64,000 bases of DNA from G963555815 sp965249615 [NCBI: bacterium]. Lineage in GTDB: Bacteria; UBA8248; JACPRG01. The stretch spans positions 1-64,000 of the forward strand of contig CBDFMI010000005.1 in assembly GCA_965249615.1 (NCBI GenBank), written 5' to 3'. Positions within the stretch are counted from its first letter, which is position 1. Each line of letters opens with the position of its first letter. Under the pieces are notes generated by a model. It searched no databases. It worked only from the letters and a program-made list of their open reading frames with translations, and was not told the DNA's origin. Below, piece after piece: positions 52,988-62,645 of this stretch. Position numbers and translations under genes: made by a program.

Positions 52988-55900
52988 TCATGGTGAGCTT
53001 TCTTCCCCGGTGGGAGGATTTTGGCCCTCCAGGGTCCCGATCCGGTCCTGGGCCTGTTGGCGCACGGCCGGATCCTCCGACTCCGCTTTCAACTTCTGAT
53101 AGATCTTGACGGCTTGATCGCCCTCGCCCAGCTTCTCGTAGATCTCTCCAACGCGAATCAGGGCGCGGTCGTTCAGGACCCTTTGCCCAGAGTAAAGATA
53201 GACCACTTTGAGGTATTCAACAATGGCCTGTCTTGGCTCCTCGCGGGATTCGAGGATCTCCCCGAGGGCAAACTGGGCCCGGGGCCGAAGCTCACGGCCG
53301 CCGCCTTCCAGGGCTTCCTCGATGTGTTGAATGGCGATCTGAAGCTCCCCTCGGGCCTTGGCCATCTGGGCGAGTTCCCAGTGGCTCTGGGCCGTCAGGA
53401 CCCCCGAGGGCTCCCTGGCCACCAGGGTGGAGAAGAACTCGTGGGCGGCCTCCTCGTCCCCGAGGTGACGCGCGCAAGTCCCCGCATCAAAGAGGGCCCT
53501 CACGAAGAGTCCGTGGCGAGGAAAGGCGCGCAGAAAGAGAAGGAACTCATCCAGGGCCCCCTGACAATCTCCGGAAGCGGAGAGCGCCTGAGCCAGGCGA
53601 AGACGGGCGTCCCCTCGGAGCCTAGATTCCGGGAATTGGGTGATCAGCTCCCGAAAGAGCGCAGCCGCTTGGGGGTGTCTTCCCAGCAGGCTTTCGATCT
53701 CTCCTATCCGAAACTGGGCGCTGTCAGCCAGCTCCTGGCCCGCTTGATGGGCGAGGACCCGGGCATAGGATTCCCCCGCCTCCTCGTACTGCTGCTGACT
53801 CAAGAAATGTTCAGCCAACTGAAACTCCAAGGTGACGGCGAGGGGGTGGTCCTGATTTCCGGCAATAAAATCTCTGGCCTCCCCCACAAAGCCGGCGACG
53901 TCTCCACCCCGGAGTCGAGTGAGGGCGATCCCATAGCGGGCCTCCCGGGCGCGCTCCTCTCCAGGCGTCTCGTCCAAAAGGTTTTGATAGGCTCCGGCCG
54001 CCTCGTCGAGCCTTTCTTCGTTATAGTAGGCGTGCCCGATTCTGAGGAGGGCGTCTTCCCGAAGCAGGCTTCCGGGAAAATCCCGGGCCAGTCTCTGAAA
54101 GGAAATCCGGGCGAGGCTATATTGGCGCGCCCGCAGCCGGGATAGCCCCAGCCAATAGTGTCCCCGGTCCGGGGCCGATTTCGTCGGGCGGGCCAGGAAG
54201 GTGGTGAATGCCTCCGCCGCCTCCTCGAACTCCCCCTTCCTGTAGTGGAATATTCCTAGACGAAAGATTGCCTCATCGGCCAGGGGGTGCTCAGGGAGGT
54301 CCTGAACTAAAGCTTCGTAGGCCCCGATGGCTGCGTCGTAATCCTTCAGATTGAAGCTGCTCTCTCCCTCGTGGAAGGACGGACTGCCCAAGGAGGGCAG
54401 GGACCCTGACGGAGAGGCGAGAGGCGCTCCGAAAGGCCTCCCGGGCATCCAGCCACTTCCCCTCGCCGAAAAGGGTCCAACCCAGCCCCAGGGTCGCCTC
54501 GGCGTAGCGTGGGTGGCTGGCCGGCACCTGCTCCAGGGTCGAGCGTGCCGCCTCGTAGCGATCTAAACGAAGGAGGGCCTCTCCTTTCCAGAAGGTCACC
54601 TCCTCGAGTCGCTGAGAAGAGGGAAACCGGGTCTGAAATTCCTCCGCCGCCTTTGCCGCCCCATCGGCGTCCCCCAACTGAAGGCGCGCCCAGATCAGCC
54701 AGAAGGCCGCATCTTCAGCCCCCGGGGCCTTCTCCTCTTGAGATGTTCCCTCAAAGATGTGGGCGGAGGCCTCATAGTCCCCAGCGCCATAGAGTGAGGC
54801 GGACAGGAGGACGCGCGCGACATTGCGCTCACGTTCTCCTATCGCTTCCGGGGTCTGCGACAAAAGGGCTTGAATGGTTGCGGCGGCTCCTCGATAGTCC
54901 TGATCCTGGAAGAGGCGAGCCCCCAGGAAGAGCCCCGCCCGAAGGGACCAGGGGTTTTTTTTGGGTCCGCCTCTTGAAGCGAGCGGAGCTCGGTCTCCGC
55001 CTCCGCCTGATTCCCTGTCTCAAGGAGAGAGACGAGACGCCCGAACCGGGCCTCCAAGACATCGGCCCCGGCGGCCTCCCCTCTGATGTATTCAGAGAAG
55101 GCATCGGCTGAGGCCTCGTATTCGCCGGCGGAGAAGAGACTCCAGGCCAATCCCTTTCGACTCGGACCGAGGTAGGGGAGGTCAGCGTCTGATCGTCCGA
55201 GGTATTTGCGATACGCGTCTACCGCCTCGCGGTAGCGCTCACTGTCAAGCAGGATCTCCCCCAGGCGGTAACTCGCATGGAGCCCCTCGAAAGAATCGGG
55301 TGCTAGATCCACGGTCTCCTGAAGGTGCATGTTCGCGCGGTTCGACTGGCCCACCTCCAAGGCCGACTCCCCGGCCAGAAAAAGGGCCTGTGTCCTTAGG
55401 TCGTGGAAGGGGTACCGGTTCAGCAGGCGCTCCAGGAGCCGAAGGGCTTCGGCGTAATCCTCCTGGCTAAAGGCGACCCAGCCAAGCGAGTAGAGGGCAT
55501 CGCCCGAGAAGGGGAGGAGGGTGTCCGAGGCGACCTTTTGCCAGGCCTGCACGGCGCCGTCCAGATCCCCCAGTTGAAACCGGGCTTCCCCCTGCCAGTA
55601 GCGAAGCCGCGCCGCCACGTCTGTGGTCACCTCCTGCTTCAGCCCATCCTCGAACTCCACCCGGGCCTCCTCCAAATTTCCTGCGAGGAAGAGGAAGATT
55701 CCCCGGTGATAAAAGGCCGGGGCCCCTTGGGAAGATTTGGCCGCCCCCGAGAGGAAGGGGCTGCCAAAACAGTCGAGCGGCCTCGAAACAACAGGCAGTG
55801 ATTTTTCACTCAAGGCATAGACCCGGTCGGCCCGGCGCCGGGGGACAGACTGGGGTGTGATAGAGCGAAGCTCCACCCCCGTCAGAATTTCGGGGGGGGA

Positions 55901-56131
55901 GATAGGGATCCGCTCCCCCCTCAGGGTTTCTTGCTCTTCGACCACCACCACAATTTCCGGCAGCTTGATGCGAAGCGGGGCCTCCTGGCCGCGAGCGAGA
56001 TCGGGTCCGAGGATTTGAAGCCCGCCGATGAGGCAAAGGCACCCGCTGACGAAGAAATGCCTGATGGGTTTTCGCGCCAAGTGGCCTCCCCACCGGGCCC
56101 TGCGCCAGAGGAGGGCTTTTACTGCTGCCAT
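52988..56131 (-). CDS. Large TPR-repeat envelope protein, two frameshifts as sequenced
   Basis: Start ATG 56131 overlaps the upstream TPR gene by 13 bases. The N-terminus has a hydrophobic signal or anchor (HFFVSGCLCLIGGLQILG), then a beta-like head, then many TPR units (for example AVQAWQKVASDTLLPFSGDALYSLG). Two indels break the frame: one A missing in an A8 run near 54957 (KKNPWSLRAG restored), and one extra base near 54395 (LLGSPSFHEGESS restored). Repaired, it is one protein of about 1045 residues ending at 52988. TPR proteins scaffold complexes. Being in the exbB-exbD-tonB operon suggests a periplasmic partner of the energised complex. Confidence 0.75.
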
Positions 56132-58569
56132 TGGAGAGCCTGGATCTTGGCGATCCGGTCCAGGGCTGCCCGGACGGTGGTCGCGTCGGGGGAGGTCCGA
56201 GCCACCTCCCGATAAGCCTGAAGGGCCTGCGGCCATTTCTCTAAACTTTCGTAGGCGGCGCCGGTGAGATAGTCGGCCGCTGGACGCCAGGGGGCCCCTT
56301 CGGTGGAATCACGTGGGATACGGGCCAGGGCCGCCAGGGCGTCCTCCCCTCGACCCTGCGCGATATAGATGTTGGCGATCCGGTAGTAGGCCTCTGCGCT
56401 GACCACGAGATTGTGGGTGGCCGTCGCGCTCTCAAAGAGGGCCAGGGCCCCTTCCACATCCTGTTTTTCCTGACGGTCCTGAGCTAGACGAAGGAGGATC
56501 GGCCCGATGTCCGGGTCCTGTGGGTATCGCTCGGCCAGTTGACCAAAGGTCTCTAGCGCTCCTTCAGAGTCCCCGAGGCGCTCATGGGCCAACCCGAGAT
56601 TGTAGAGGACCGTTTTGGAACGAGGGTCTTCGGGATAACGGCTGAGGAGCTGGCGGTAGAGAGAGGCGGCCTGCTCATAATCTTCCGCCTTGAACTGTGC
56701 CGTGGCCAGATAGAAAAGACCTTCCTTGACGTCATCTTCCCCCTGAGAGTTATCGATCCACTCCTGAAAGCGCTGGACGCTTCCCCTGAAATCTTGCTGT
56801 TGGAAATGGGCCATCCCGGCCACAAAGAGGGCCTTTCTGCGTCCTGTCTCCTGAGGGAAGAGCTCCAGAAAGTCCTCGAGCCGGCGGGCTGACACACCGT
56901 AATTGCCCAGCCTGAACTGCGCCAAGCCCAGGTGAAGGAGGACATCCGCCCTCGGGCCTTCTCTGGAGAACTCCCGGGTCCATCGCTCCAGGGTCTCGGC
57001 GGCCCCTGGGTAGTCTTCCTTTCCGTATTGCACAATGCCCAACTGGACCAGTGTCTCCCCGCGGTCAGGATCCTTTGGGAACTCGGCCTCCAGGGCAGCA
57101 TAGATCTCGGCGGCCTCGGTGAGTTTTCCCAGGCGAGAGTGAACGGCCCCCAACATTTTCAGGGCATCTCGGCGAACCTCCGGGTCACCGTCGCCTATGA
57201 TCCACTCGCTGAGATAACGCTCGGCCTCTTCATCCCGATCCGTGTGAAAGGCGGACACCCCGATCTTGAGGACGGTCTCCCGACGTCGTTTGGGGTCTGT
57301 CAATCGAGCCAGCGCCTCGGAGAGTGCCGAGAAGGCTTCTGGGTATTTCTCCAGGGCGTAGTAGCTCTCACCCAGGTGGTAGTTCGCCCAGGCGAGCTGC
57401 TCGGTTTCAGCCAAGGTTTTTAGATGCGCCAAGTGAGGGATGGCCTCTTCGTAATCCTGGGCCTCAAAACGAATGGAGGCCGCCTTCTGCAGGGCGTCCT
57501 TGACCAGGGAGACCTCGGGAAAGTCCCGGATGAGCCCCTCGTAAGCCGAGAGGGCCTCCTCCTTTTTTCCCAGGGCGATCTCGGCCTCGGCAGTCCAGAA
57601 TTGGACCCAGGGCTGGTATTGGGGGGCGGGTTTTTCATTCGATAGGTCCTTGAGATGGGGCAGGGCTTCGTCGGGTTGTCCGATCTCAAGGAGGCTGTGC
57701 CCGGCCCGAAAGAGAGCGATGGGGCGGTCAGCGTGGCCGGGGTACTCTTTCAGGAATTCGCCATACTCCTTGGCCGCATCTTCGTATTCCCGGGCCTGAT
57801 AGAAGCAGTCGGCAAGGCCAAGTCGAGCCCCGTCCCGGCCGGGAAACCCTGGGTCGCCCGCCAGCATGGAGCTGAAGGCCGTTCGGGCCTCCGAGCAGGC
57901 CCCCCCCCGCCTTTTGGCTTCGCCGACAACGGCTTCAGCCCAAAGACGGGTGGCCCCCTCGGGATCTGTCTCGAGATAGGCCTCCAAGAGGGGAAGGGCC
58001 TTCTCGTTCTCTCCCTTCTTATAGTGGGCCATCCCGAGCGCGTAGTGGGCTGAGGGGAGCAATTGGCTCTCTGGAAACTCTTTGACCAACCGGTTGAGGA
58101 CCGCGATGGCCCCGTCCCAATCATTCAGGCGAAACCGGGCCTGGCCGAGATAGTAGAGAGCAGGCTCGGCGAGAGGGCCAAAGGTGGCCTCTTGGAGAGA
58201 AGAAGCGGCTTCCTTCAGATTGTCAAATTCGAGTTCGACTCGCCCAAGTTTATAACGCGCTGTTGGGGAGAAGGCGTGGCTGGGGTTTTCTTGAAGGAAT
58301 TGGCGGTAGTGCTCAGCGGCCTCAGCCGAAAAGCCCCTCGCATGGTAGGCCTCGGCCAGGAAGAAACGGGCTTCAGCCCTTCTGTTGCCGCTTGGGTGGT
58401 CCTCCAGGTAGGCGTGAAATCCGTCGACGGCGATGTCGTATAGGCGGTCTTCAAGGGCCTTGAGAGCGAAGGTGTACTCATCGCCCTCCTGGGCCTCCCC
58501 CCTGGCGAGAAGCCCCCCAACGCCGAGGATGGCCAAGACCAGGAAGAAAGCCACCCCTTTGATTTTCAT
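56119..58569 (-). CDS. Large TPR-repeat secreted protein, 816 aa
   Basis: ATG 58569 starts a signal peptide (MKIKGVAFFLVLAILGVGGLLA, cleavage near EAQ); upstream in-frame codons are not protein-like. The rest is about twenty degenerate TPR or Sel1-like helical pairs, each with the A-(8)-Y pattern (YHARGFSAEAAEHYRQFL, YYLGQARFRLNDWDGAIAV, YNLGLAHERLGDSEGALETF). The pattern resembles the outer-membrane or periplasmic TPR partners of Tol/Ton-like motors. It is the first gene of a five-gene operon (TPR, TPR, exbB, exbD, tonB). The molecular target is unknown. Confidence 0.85.
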   Translation of the reverse strand: MKIKGVAFFLVLAILGVGGLLARGEAQEGDEYTFALKALEDRLYDIAVDGFHAYLEDHPSGNRRAEARFFLAEAYHARGFSAEAAEHYRQFLQENPSHAFSPTARYKLGRVELEFDNLKEAASSLQEATFGPLAEPALYYLGQARFRLNDWDGAIAVLNRLVKEFPESQLLPSAHYALGMAHYKKGENEKALPLLEAYLETDPEGATRLWAEAVVGEAKRRGGACSEARTAFSSMLAGDPGFPGRDGARLGLADCFYQAREYEDAAKEYGEFLKEYPGHADRPIALFRAGHSLLEIGQPDEALPHLKDLSNEKPAPQYQPWVQFWTAEAEIALGKKEEALSAYEGLIRDFPEVSLVKDALQKAASIRFEAQDYEEAIPHLAHLKTLAETEQLAWANYHLGESYYALEKYPEAFSALSEALARLTDPKRRRETVLKIGVSAFHTDRDEEAERYLSEWIIGDGDPEVRRDALKMLGAVHSRLGKLTEAAEIYAALEAEFPKDPDRGETLVQLGIVQYGKEDYPGAAETLERWTREFSREGPRADVLLHLGLAQFRLGNYGVSARRLEDFLELFPQETGRRKALFVAGMAHFQQQDFRGSVQRFQEWIDNSQGEDDVKEGLFYLATAQFKAEDYEQAASLYRQLLSRYPEDPRSKTVLYNLGLAHERLGDSEGALETFGQLAERYPQDPDIGPILLRLAQDRQEKQDVEGALALFESATATHNLVVSAEAYYRIANIYIAQGRGEDALAALARIPRDSTEGAPWRPAADYLTGAAYESLEKWPQALQAYREVARTSPDATTVRAALDRIAKIQALQWQQ

Positions 58570-58788
58570 AGTGTTTCTTTTATAGCACAGGGGGGAATCG
58601 GACGGCAAGCCGGCCGGGACCTCAAATTGGTTTTGTCCCGCGACCCACAAGGAATAAGTAATTGAGTGTCCACGCTTTAATTTTAAGGTATGGTGTAGAA
58701 ACTTTGCCATTGAGGGAGTAGGACAGAAGGCTAGGAAAGCGCGAGGCAATCCCTTTTTCTTCGAATTCTTCGAAGAGGAGCCCATCCC

Positions 58789-59226
58789 ATGAGAAAACCG
58801 AGAGTCCTATTGTTCATTCCTGCCCTTGCTGTCGTGGTGTGGCTTGCCTTTTTGGCCAAGGGAGACGCCCAGGAGGTGGCCCTGCCCGGCTATGGCAAGG
58901 TGGAGGTCATTACCATTGCTCCAACGACTCCTCCAAACAGCCTTCGGTTGAGCATCGAGCGTGGGCAGACGGTGGTCTGGGCCAATGGCACCCAGGGTTT
59001 CATGTCCATCATCTTCTCAGGCGGAAGGACGGTGCACCGGGCCTGCGTGTCGCCGACTGGCTTTCATCTGACGGAGCAGGGCGAGTATAACGCCGCGAAC
59101 CTAAACCCGGGCGGGACGGCCAGCCTTTGCTTTATTGAGAAGGGGAAGTACCCCTTTCTGGTGGCTGGTGCACAACTCTCTGGAACGGGACTTGGTCCCA
59201 TCAGAGGGGAAATTATCGTAAAATAG
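58789..59226 (+). CDS. Secreted cupredoxin-like protein with conserved cysteine pair, copy 1
   Basis: A signal peptide (LLFIPALAVVVWLAFLA, cleavage near GDAQ) precedes a small beta-sandwich. The stretch RGQTVVWANGTQGFMSIIFSGG and the late GGTASLCFIEKGKYPFLV follow the cupredoxin pattern, but the copper-binding His of the TVTWxNxDxxxH motif is absent. Two Cys are separated by 27 residues (HRACVSPTGFH and TASLCFIE), and the paralogue at 59368 conserves the same spacing, so a disulfide is likely. Copper binding is therefore doubtful. Divergent from the TPR operon. Confidence 0.65.
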   Translation: MRKPRVLLFIPALAVVVWLAFLAKGDAQEVALPGYGKVEVITIAPTTPPNSLRLSIERGQTVVWANGTQGFMSIIFSGGRTVHRACVSPTGFHLTEQGEYNAANLNPGGTASLCFIEKGKYPFLVAGAQLSGTGLGPIRGEIIVK

Positions 59227-59262
59227 ATTTGCTTGCTTTTGCTGTTCGGAACCAAAAAAACC

Positions 59263-59291
59263 TTGACAATTTGCCGTACTTGCCTTTAAAA
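59263..59291 (+). promoter_or_regulatory. Promoter between the two cupredoxin-like genes
   Basis: TTGACA (59263-59268), a 17-base spacer and TTAAAA (59286-59291) lie 77 bases before the second gene, so copy 2 and the thioredoxin gene can be transcribed separately from copy 1. Confidence 0.55.
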
Positions 59292-59367
59292 ATGGGGTAC
59301 CTGCTAGGGGATTTGATTTGTCCAAAGAGCGAGAAGAAAGCGCTCTCTTTGAAGAGGAGAATCCCCC

Positions 59368-59850
59368 ATGTGGAAAGCGAAAGCGCTAGGGCTTCTCCCC
59401 GCCTTTGTCGGTCTGGCTATGCTCGTTTTTGCAGCCAGTGTCGACGCCCAACATGAAGAAGAAGCAAACCGACCGCCAGAGAACCTGCCCGGCTATGGCA
59501 ACGTCCAGGTCTTGAGGATCAGCCGGGACAAGCCCCTTTTTCCCCTACGAATGTCTATCGAGCGCGGGACAACCGTCATCTGGGCCAATAACACAGAGGC
59601 TCTCCTTTCCATCCAATTCTCAGGCGGACAAGAGGTGCGGCGGTCCTGCTCGGCGCCGACTGGCTTTCATATCACGCCGAGTGGGACGTATAGCGCCAGT
59701 GGAGTCAACCCGGGCGGGGTGGCCAGTCTCTGCTTTATCGAGGAGGGGAATTACCCCTTCCAGCTGATTGGGATCTCTGAGGGTTCACCGCTCGTTGATC
59801 GGGACGGGAACCCCGTGGCTCCTGTAAAGGGAGAGATCATCGTATATTAG
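59368..59850 (+). CDS. Secreted cupredoxin-like protein with conserved cysteine pair, copy 2
   Basis: A 160-residue paralogue of the upstream gene, with a signal peptide (LGLLPAFVGLAMLVFAASVDA). Shared landmarks: PGYGNVQVL, IERGTTVIWANNTEALLSIQFSGG, RRSCSAPTGFHITPSG and GGVASLCFIEEGNYPF. The Cys-27-Cys spacing and a His seven residues after the first Cys are identical in both. It carries a small insertion near the end (EGSPLVDRDGNPVAP). A tandem duplication is clear. Function unknown; the adjacent thioredoxin suggests disulfide exchange. Confidence 0.65.
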   Translation: MWKAKALGLLPAFVGLAMLVFAASVDAQHEEEANRPPENLPGYGNVQVLRISRDKPLFPLRMSIERGTTVIWANNTEALLSIQFSGGQEVRRSCSAPTGFHITPSGTYSASGVNPGGVASLCFIEEGNYPFQLIGISEGSPLVDRDGNPVAPVKGEIIVY

Positions 59851-59906
59851 CTTCGCCTTCTTTAGATGGCCGAAGCTTCTGATCTCTACCCCTCAGGGAA
59901 GTATTT

Positions 59907-60503
59907 ATGGGTCGGAAGAGAGCACCCTTCTCCTTTGTTTCCTTCCTCACCCTTTTTCTCTTAGCGGGGACCGGAGGGGCCCAGGAGGTCATTCCGGAGG
60001 AGCTGGACGAGGCGGGAAGGGCGATTGGTGATATTGGGATTCAACCTGGCAACCTAGCGCCCGCTTTTGAACTTGTTAATCTCACAGACCACATGAAGTC
60101 GCTCAAGTCTTTTGAGGGCAAGACTGTTCTCTTGAACTTCTGGTCCACATGGTGCGTCCCCTGCCGTCGAGAGATGCCGTCCATGGAGGCCCTCCATCGG
60201 GACCTTGCGCCAAAGGGCCTCACGGTCGTCGCCGTCAGCATCAACACTGAGCCGGACGCCAAGCATGCTTGTTCCACATTCGCCAAAGAGCTTGATCTCA
60301 CCTTTCCCATCCTGCTCGACATGGAGCAGGAGGCCGCGGACGCCTACCGGGTCCACGGGATCCCCGTCACCTACGTGATCGATCCCTTGGGATTCGTTCG
60401 GGCGAGGGTTTTCGGGGAACACGACTGGTCTGACCCCCGCCTGCGAAGGTTTATCGAGAATCTCCTCCCACTGACCCCCGAGATGTTCAACTTTTTCCCC
60501 TGA
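59907..60503 (+). CDS. TlpA/ResA-type periplasmic thioredoxin
   Basis: A signal peptide (FSFVSFLTLFLLAGTGGAQ) precedes a redoxin domain: PGNLAPAFELVNL, LLNFWSTWCVPCRREMPSM (active-site WCVPC), and the cis-Pro motif VHGIPVTYVIDPLG. This is the TlpA/ResA/CcmG layout of membrane-linked or secreted reductants that reduce disulfides outside the cytoplasm. It lies 56 bases after the second cupredoxin-like gene, same strand, and both precede a convergent carbamoyltransferase. Confidence 0.88.
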   Translation: MGRKRAPFSFVSFLTLFLLAGTGGAQEVIPEELDEAGRAIGDIGIQPGNLAPAFELVNLTDHMKSLKSFEGKTVLLNFWSTWCVPCRREMPSMEALHRDLAPKGLTVVAVSINTEPDAKHACSTFAKELDLTFPILLDMEQEAADAYRVHGIPVTYVIDPLGFVRARVFGEHDWSDPRLRRFIENLLPLTPEMFNFFP

Positions 60504-60625
60504 TGCCCTAACCTTTCCGACCGCGATATAGACAGCCAGTCGATTTCTTCTCCTAACCCGGCACCAGAGTTCGAGGGCTGTTCGTCTTGTATTCTGAAGG
60601 CTTGGTAGGACGAGGTGGTTCGTCC

Positions 60626-62371
60626 TCAGTCGAGTTCGAACTCTTTTCGCCAGTCGATATCGCCGTCGAGGGGGAGCTGTTCTTTTTTGTCCAGGAGGAA
60701 GTTGCCGAGGACCAAAAAGTCCATGTCGGTGCGCATGAAGCACCGGTAGCCGTCAGCAGGGGACTGGACGATGGGTTCGCCCCGGACGTTGAAGGAAGTA
60801 TTGATGAGGACGGGGATGCCCGTCCTCTCCTCATAGGCTTTGAGAAGCCGGTAAAAGAGAGGGTTTTCCTCTTCCGTGACGGTCTGGACGCGGGCCGAGT
60901 GGTCCACGTGGGTCACGGCGGGGATGACCCTTTTCCCCTCCCGGACCTGCGCGACGAGGAGCATGTAGGGGCTGGGACAGTCCAGCTCGAAGAACTCTGA
61001 GCACCGATCCAGCGTCACCGTCGGGGCGAAGGGCCTGAACCCCTCCCGAAACTTGATTCGCATGTTGACTGTGTTTCGCATCTCGACGTCCCGGGCGTCG
61101 GCCAGGATGCTCCGACCCCCCAGGGCTCTGGGCCCGAACTCCATCTTGCCCTGGAACCACCCGATGACATTTTTCTTCTCGAGGAGGCCGGCCACCTCCC
61201 GGACGAGAGACGCGGGGTCGAGCTCTCGATACGGCGCCTTCGCATTGTCCAGGAAGGCCCGGATCTCTTCGTCCGAATAGCCGGGGCCCAGAAAAGCGTT
61301 CGGGAGGGGCCTTTGGCGCTTATGGCCAAGGTATCGGTGCCAGATGAACTTGGCCACGCCCAGGGCGCCGCCCGCGTCCCCGGCCGCCGGCTGCACGAAG
61401 ATGTCCTTGAAAGGCGTCTCTTTCAGGACCCTGCCGTTCGCGACACAGTTCAGGGCCACGCCCCCCGCCAGGCAGAGGTTCGGGAGCCCGGTCTCCTCGT
61501 GGAGGTGGCGGGCCATCCGAAGCATGATCTCCTCCGTCACCTTCTGGATGGAGGCGGCGATGTCGAACTCCCGCTGCTGCAGCCAGGTCTCGGGCACCCG
61601 AGGGGGACCCTCGAAGAGTTTCTCAAATCGCCGGTTGATCATCTTCAGGTCATAGGTGTAGCCGAAATATTTCATGTTGAGGCGAAAGCTCCCATCGGAC
61701 TTGACGTCGATGAGATGCTCCATGATCCGGTCGTAGTAGGTGGGCTTTCCGAAGGGGGCGAGCCCCATCAGCTTGTATTCGCCGCTGTTGACCTTGAACC
61801 CCAGGTAATAGGTGAAGGCGGTGTAGAGGAGGCCGAGGGAGTGAGGAAAGTTGATCTCGTGGGTGAGGGTGATCTCCTCCCCCCGCCCGAATCCCTGGGC
61901 CGTCGTCGCCCACTCTCCCACCCCGTCCAGTGTCAGGATGGCCGCCTCATCGAAGGGGGAGCAGAAGAAGGTGCTGGCCGCGTGGGATTCGTGGTGCTCG
62001 GTCAGGAGGATGGGTCCTTTGTAGCCCAGCTTCTTCTGAATGAGGTGGGGGATGAAAAGCTTTTCCTTGAGCCAGACGGGCAGCGCGGTTAGGAAGGAGC
62101 GAAGCCCTCGGGGGGCCACGGTCAGATAGGTTTCCAGGATCCGCTCGAACTTGAGAAAGGGCTTGTCGTAGAAGCCCACGTAATCCACTTGCCCGATCCC
62201 GATTCCGCCCTCCCGAAGGCAGTGCTGGACGGCGTTCTTTGGGAAGTCGGGGTCGTGCTTTTTCCGCGTGAAACGCTCCTCGGAGGCGGCCGCCACGATC
62301 TCCCCGTCCCGCATCAGACAGGCCGCCGAATCATGGTAGAAGCATGAGATCCCAAGGATGTGTGTGGCCAT
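60626..62371 (-). CDS. Carbamoyltransferase (NodU/CmcH family)
   Basis: A 581-residue protein. The N-terminal ASKHA-type domain has ILGISCFYHDSAACLM, ASEERFTRKKHDPDFP and the HHESHAAS motif, whose His residues bind metal and carbamoyl phosphate. The C-terminal YrdC-like part has GKMEFGPRALGGRSILADAR and FAPTVT. The family carbamoylates hydroxyl groups on Nod factors, antibiotics or surface glycans. The neighbours (SxtJ-like protein, SGNH hydrolase) resemble exopolysaccharide or surface-glycan modification cassettes. Confidence 0.92.
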   Translation of the reverse strand: MATHILGISCFYHDSAACLMRDGEIVAAASEERFTRKKHDPDFPKNAVQHCLREGGIGIGQVDYVGFYDKPFLKFERILETYLTVAPRGLRSFLTALPVWLKEKLFIPHLIQKKLGYKGPILLTEHHESHAASTFFCSPFDEAAILTLDGVGEWATTAQGFGRGEEITLTHEINFPHSLGLLYTAFTYYLGFKVNSGEYKLMGLAPFGKPTYYDRIMEHLIDVKSDGSFRLNMKYFGYTYDLKMINRRFEKLFEGPPRVPETWLQQREFDIAASIQKVTEEIMLRMARHLHEETGLPNLCLAGGVALNCVANGRVLKETPFKDIFVQPAAGDAGGALGVAKFIWHRYLGHKRQRPLPNAFLGPGYSDEEIRAFLDNAKAPYRELDPASLVREVAGLLEKKNVIGWFQGKMEFGPRALGGRSILADARDVEMRNTVNMRIKFREGFRPFAPTVTLDRCSEFFELDCPSPYMLLVAQVREGKRVIPAVTHVDHSARVQTVTEEENPLFYRLLKAYEERTGIPVLINTSFNVRGEPIVQSPADGYRCFMRTDMDFLVLGNFLLDKKEQLPLDGDIDWRKEFELD

Positions 62372-62380
62372 TGTTTCCCT

Positions 62381-62641
62381 CTAAAACTGCTTCTTATAAC
62401 GCTCTGGATCGTAAGGCTCTTTCGCCTTTGGGTTCCAATAGGTTTTGGCCTTGGGGTCTAGACGAAGATTGAGAGGCTTCTTGCCGAAGAGACGGAGCAA
62501 AAGGCCAATGGGGGTGAGAACGAGGTAAAAGAAAAGCGTGAGGAGGATCCGGGTGTTCACAAAGCCGAGGGCCATGGCGAAGATCATCCAGCCCCGGTAG
62601 CCAAGTTTCGCCGAACGGACGATGCTTCGAATCAAAGACAT
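62381..62641 (-). CDS. SxtJ-like membrane protein, 86 aa
   Basis: A short protein with one or two membrane helices (VNTRILLTLFFYLVLTPIGLLLRLFG) and a C-terminal motif DPKAKTYWNPKAKEPYDPERY that matches the end of SxtJ family proteins, usually encoded beside carbamoyltransferases. It is shorter than many SxtJ. The role is unknown; it lies ten bases before the carbamoyltransferase on the same strand. Confidence 0.75.
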   Translation of the reverse strand: MSLIRSIVRSAKLGYRGWMIFAMALGFVNTRILLTLFFYLVLTPIGLLLRLFGKKPLNLRLDPKAKTYWNPKAKEPYDPERYKKQF

Positions 62642-62645
62642 GTTT

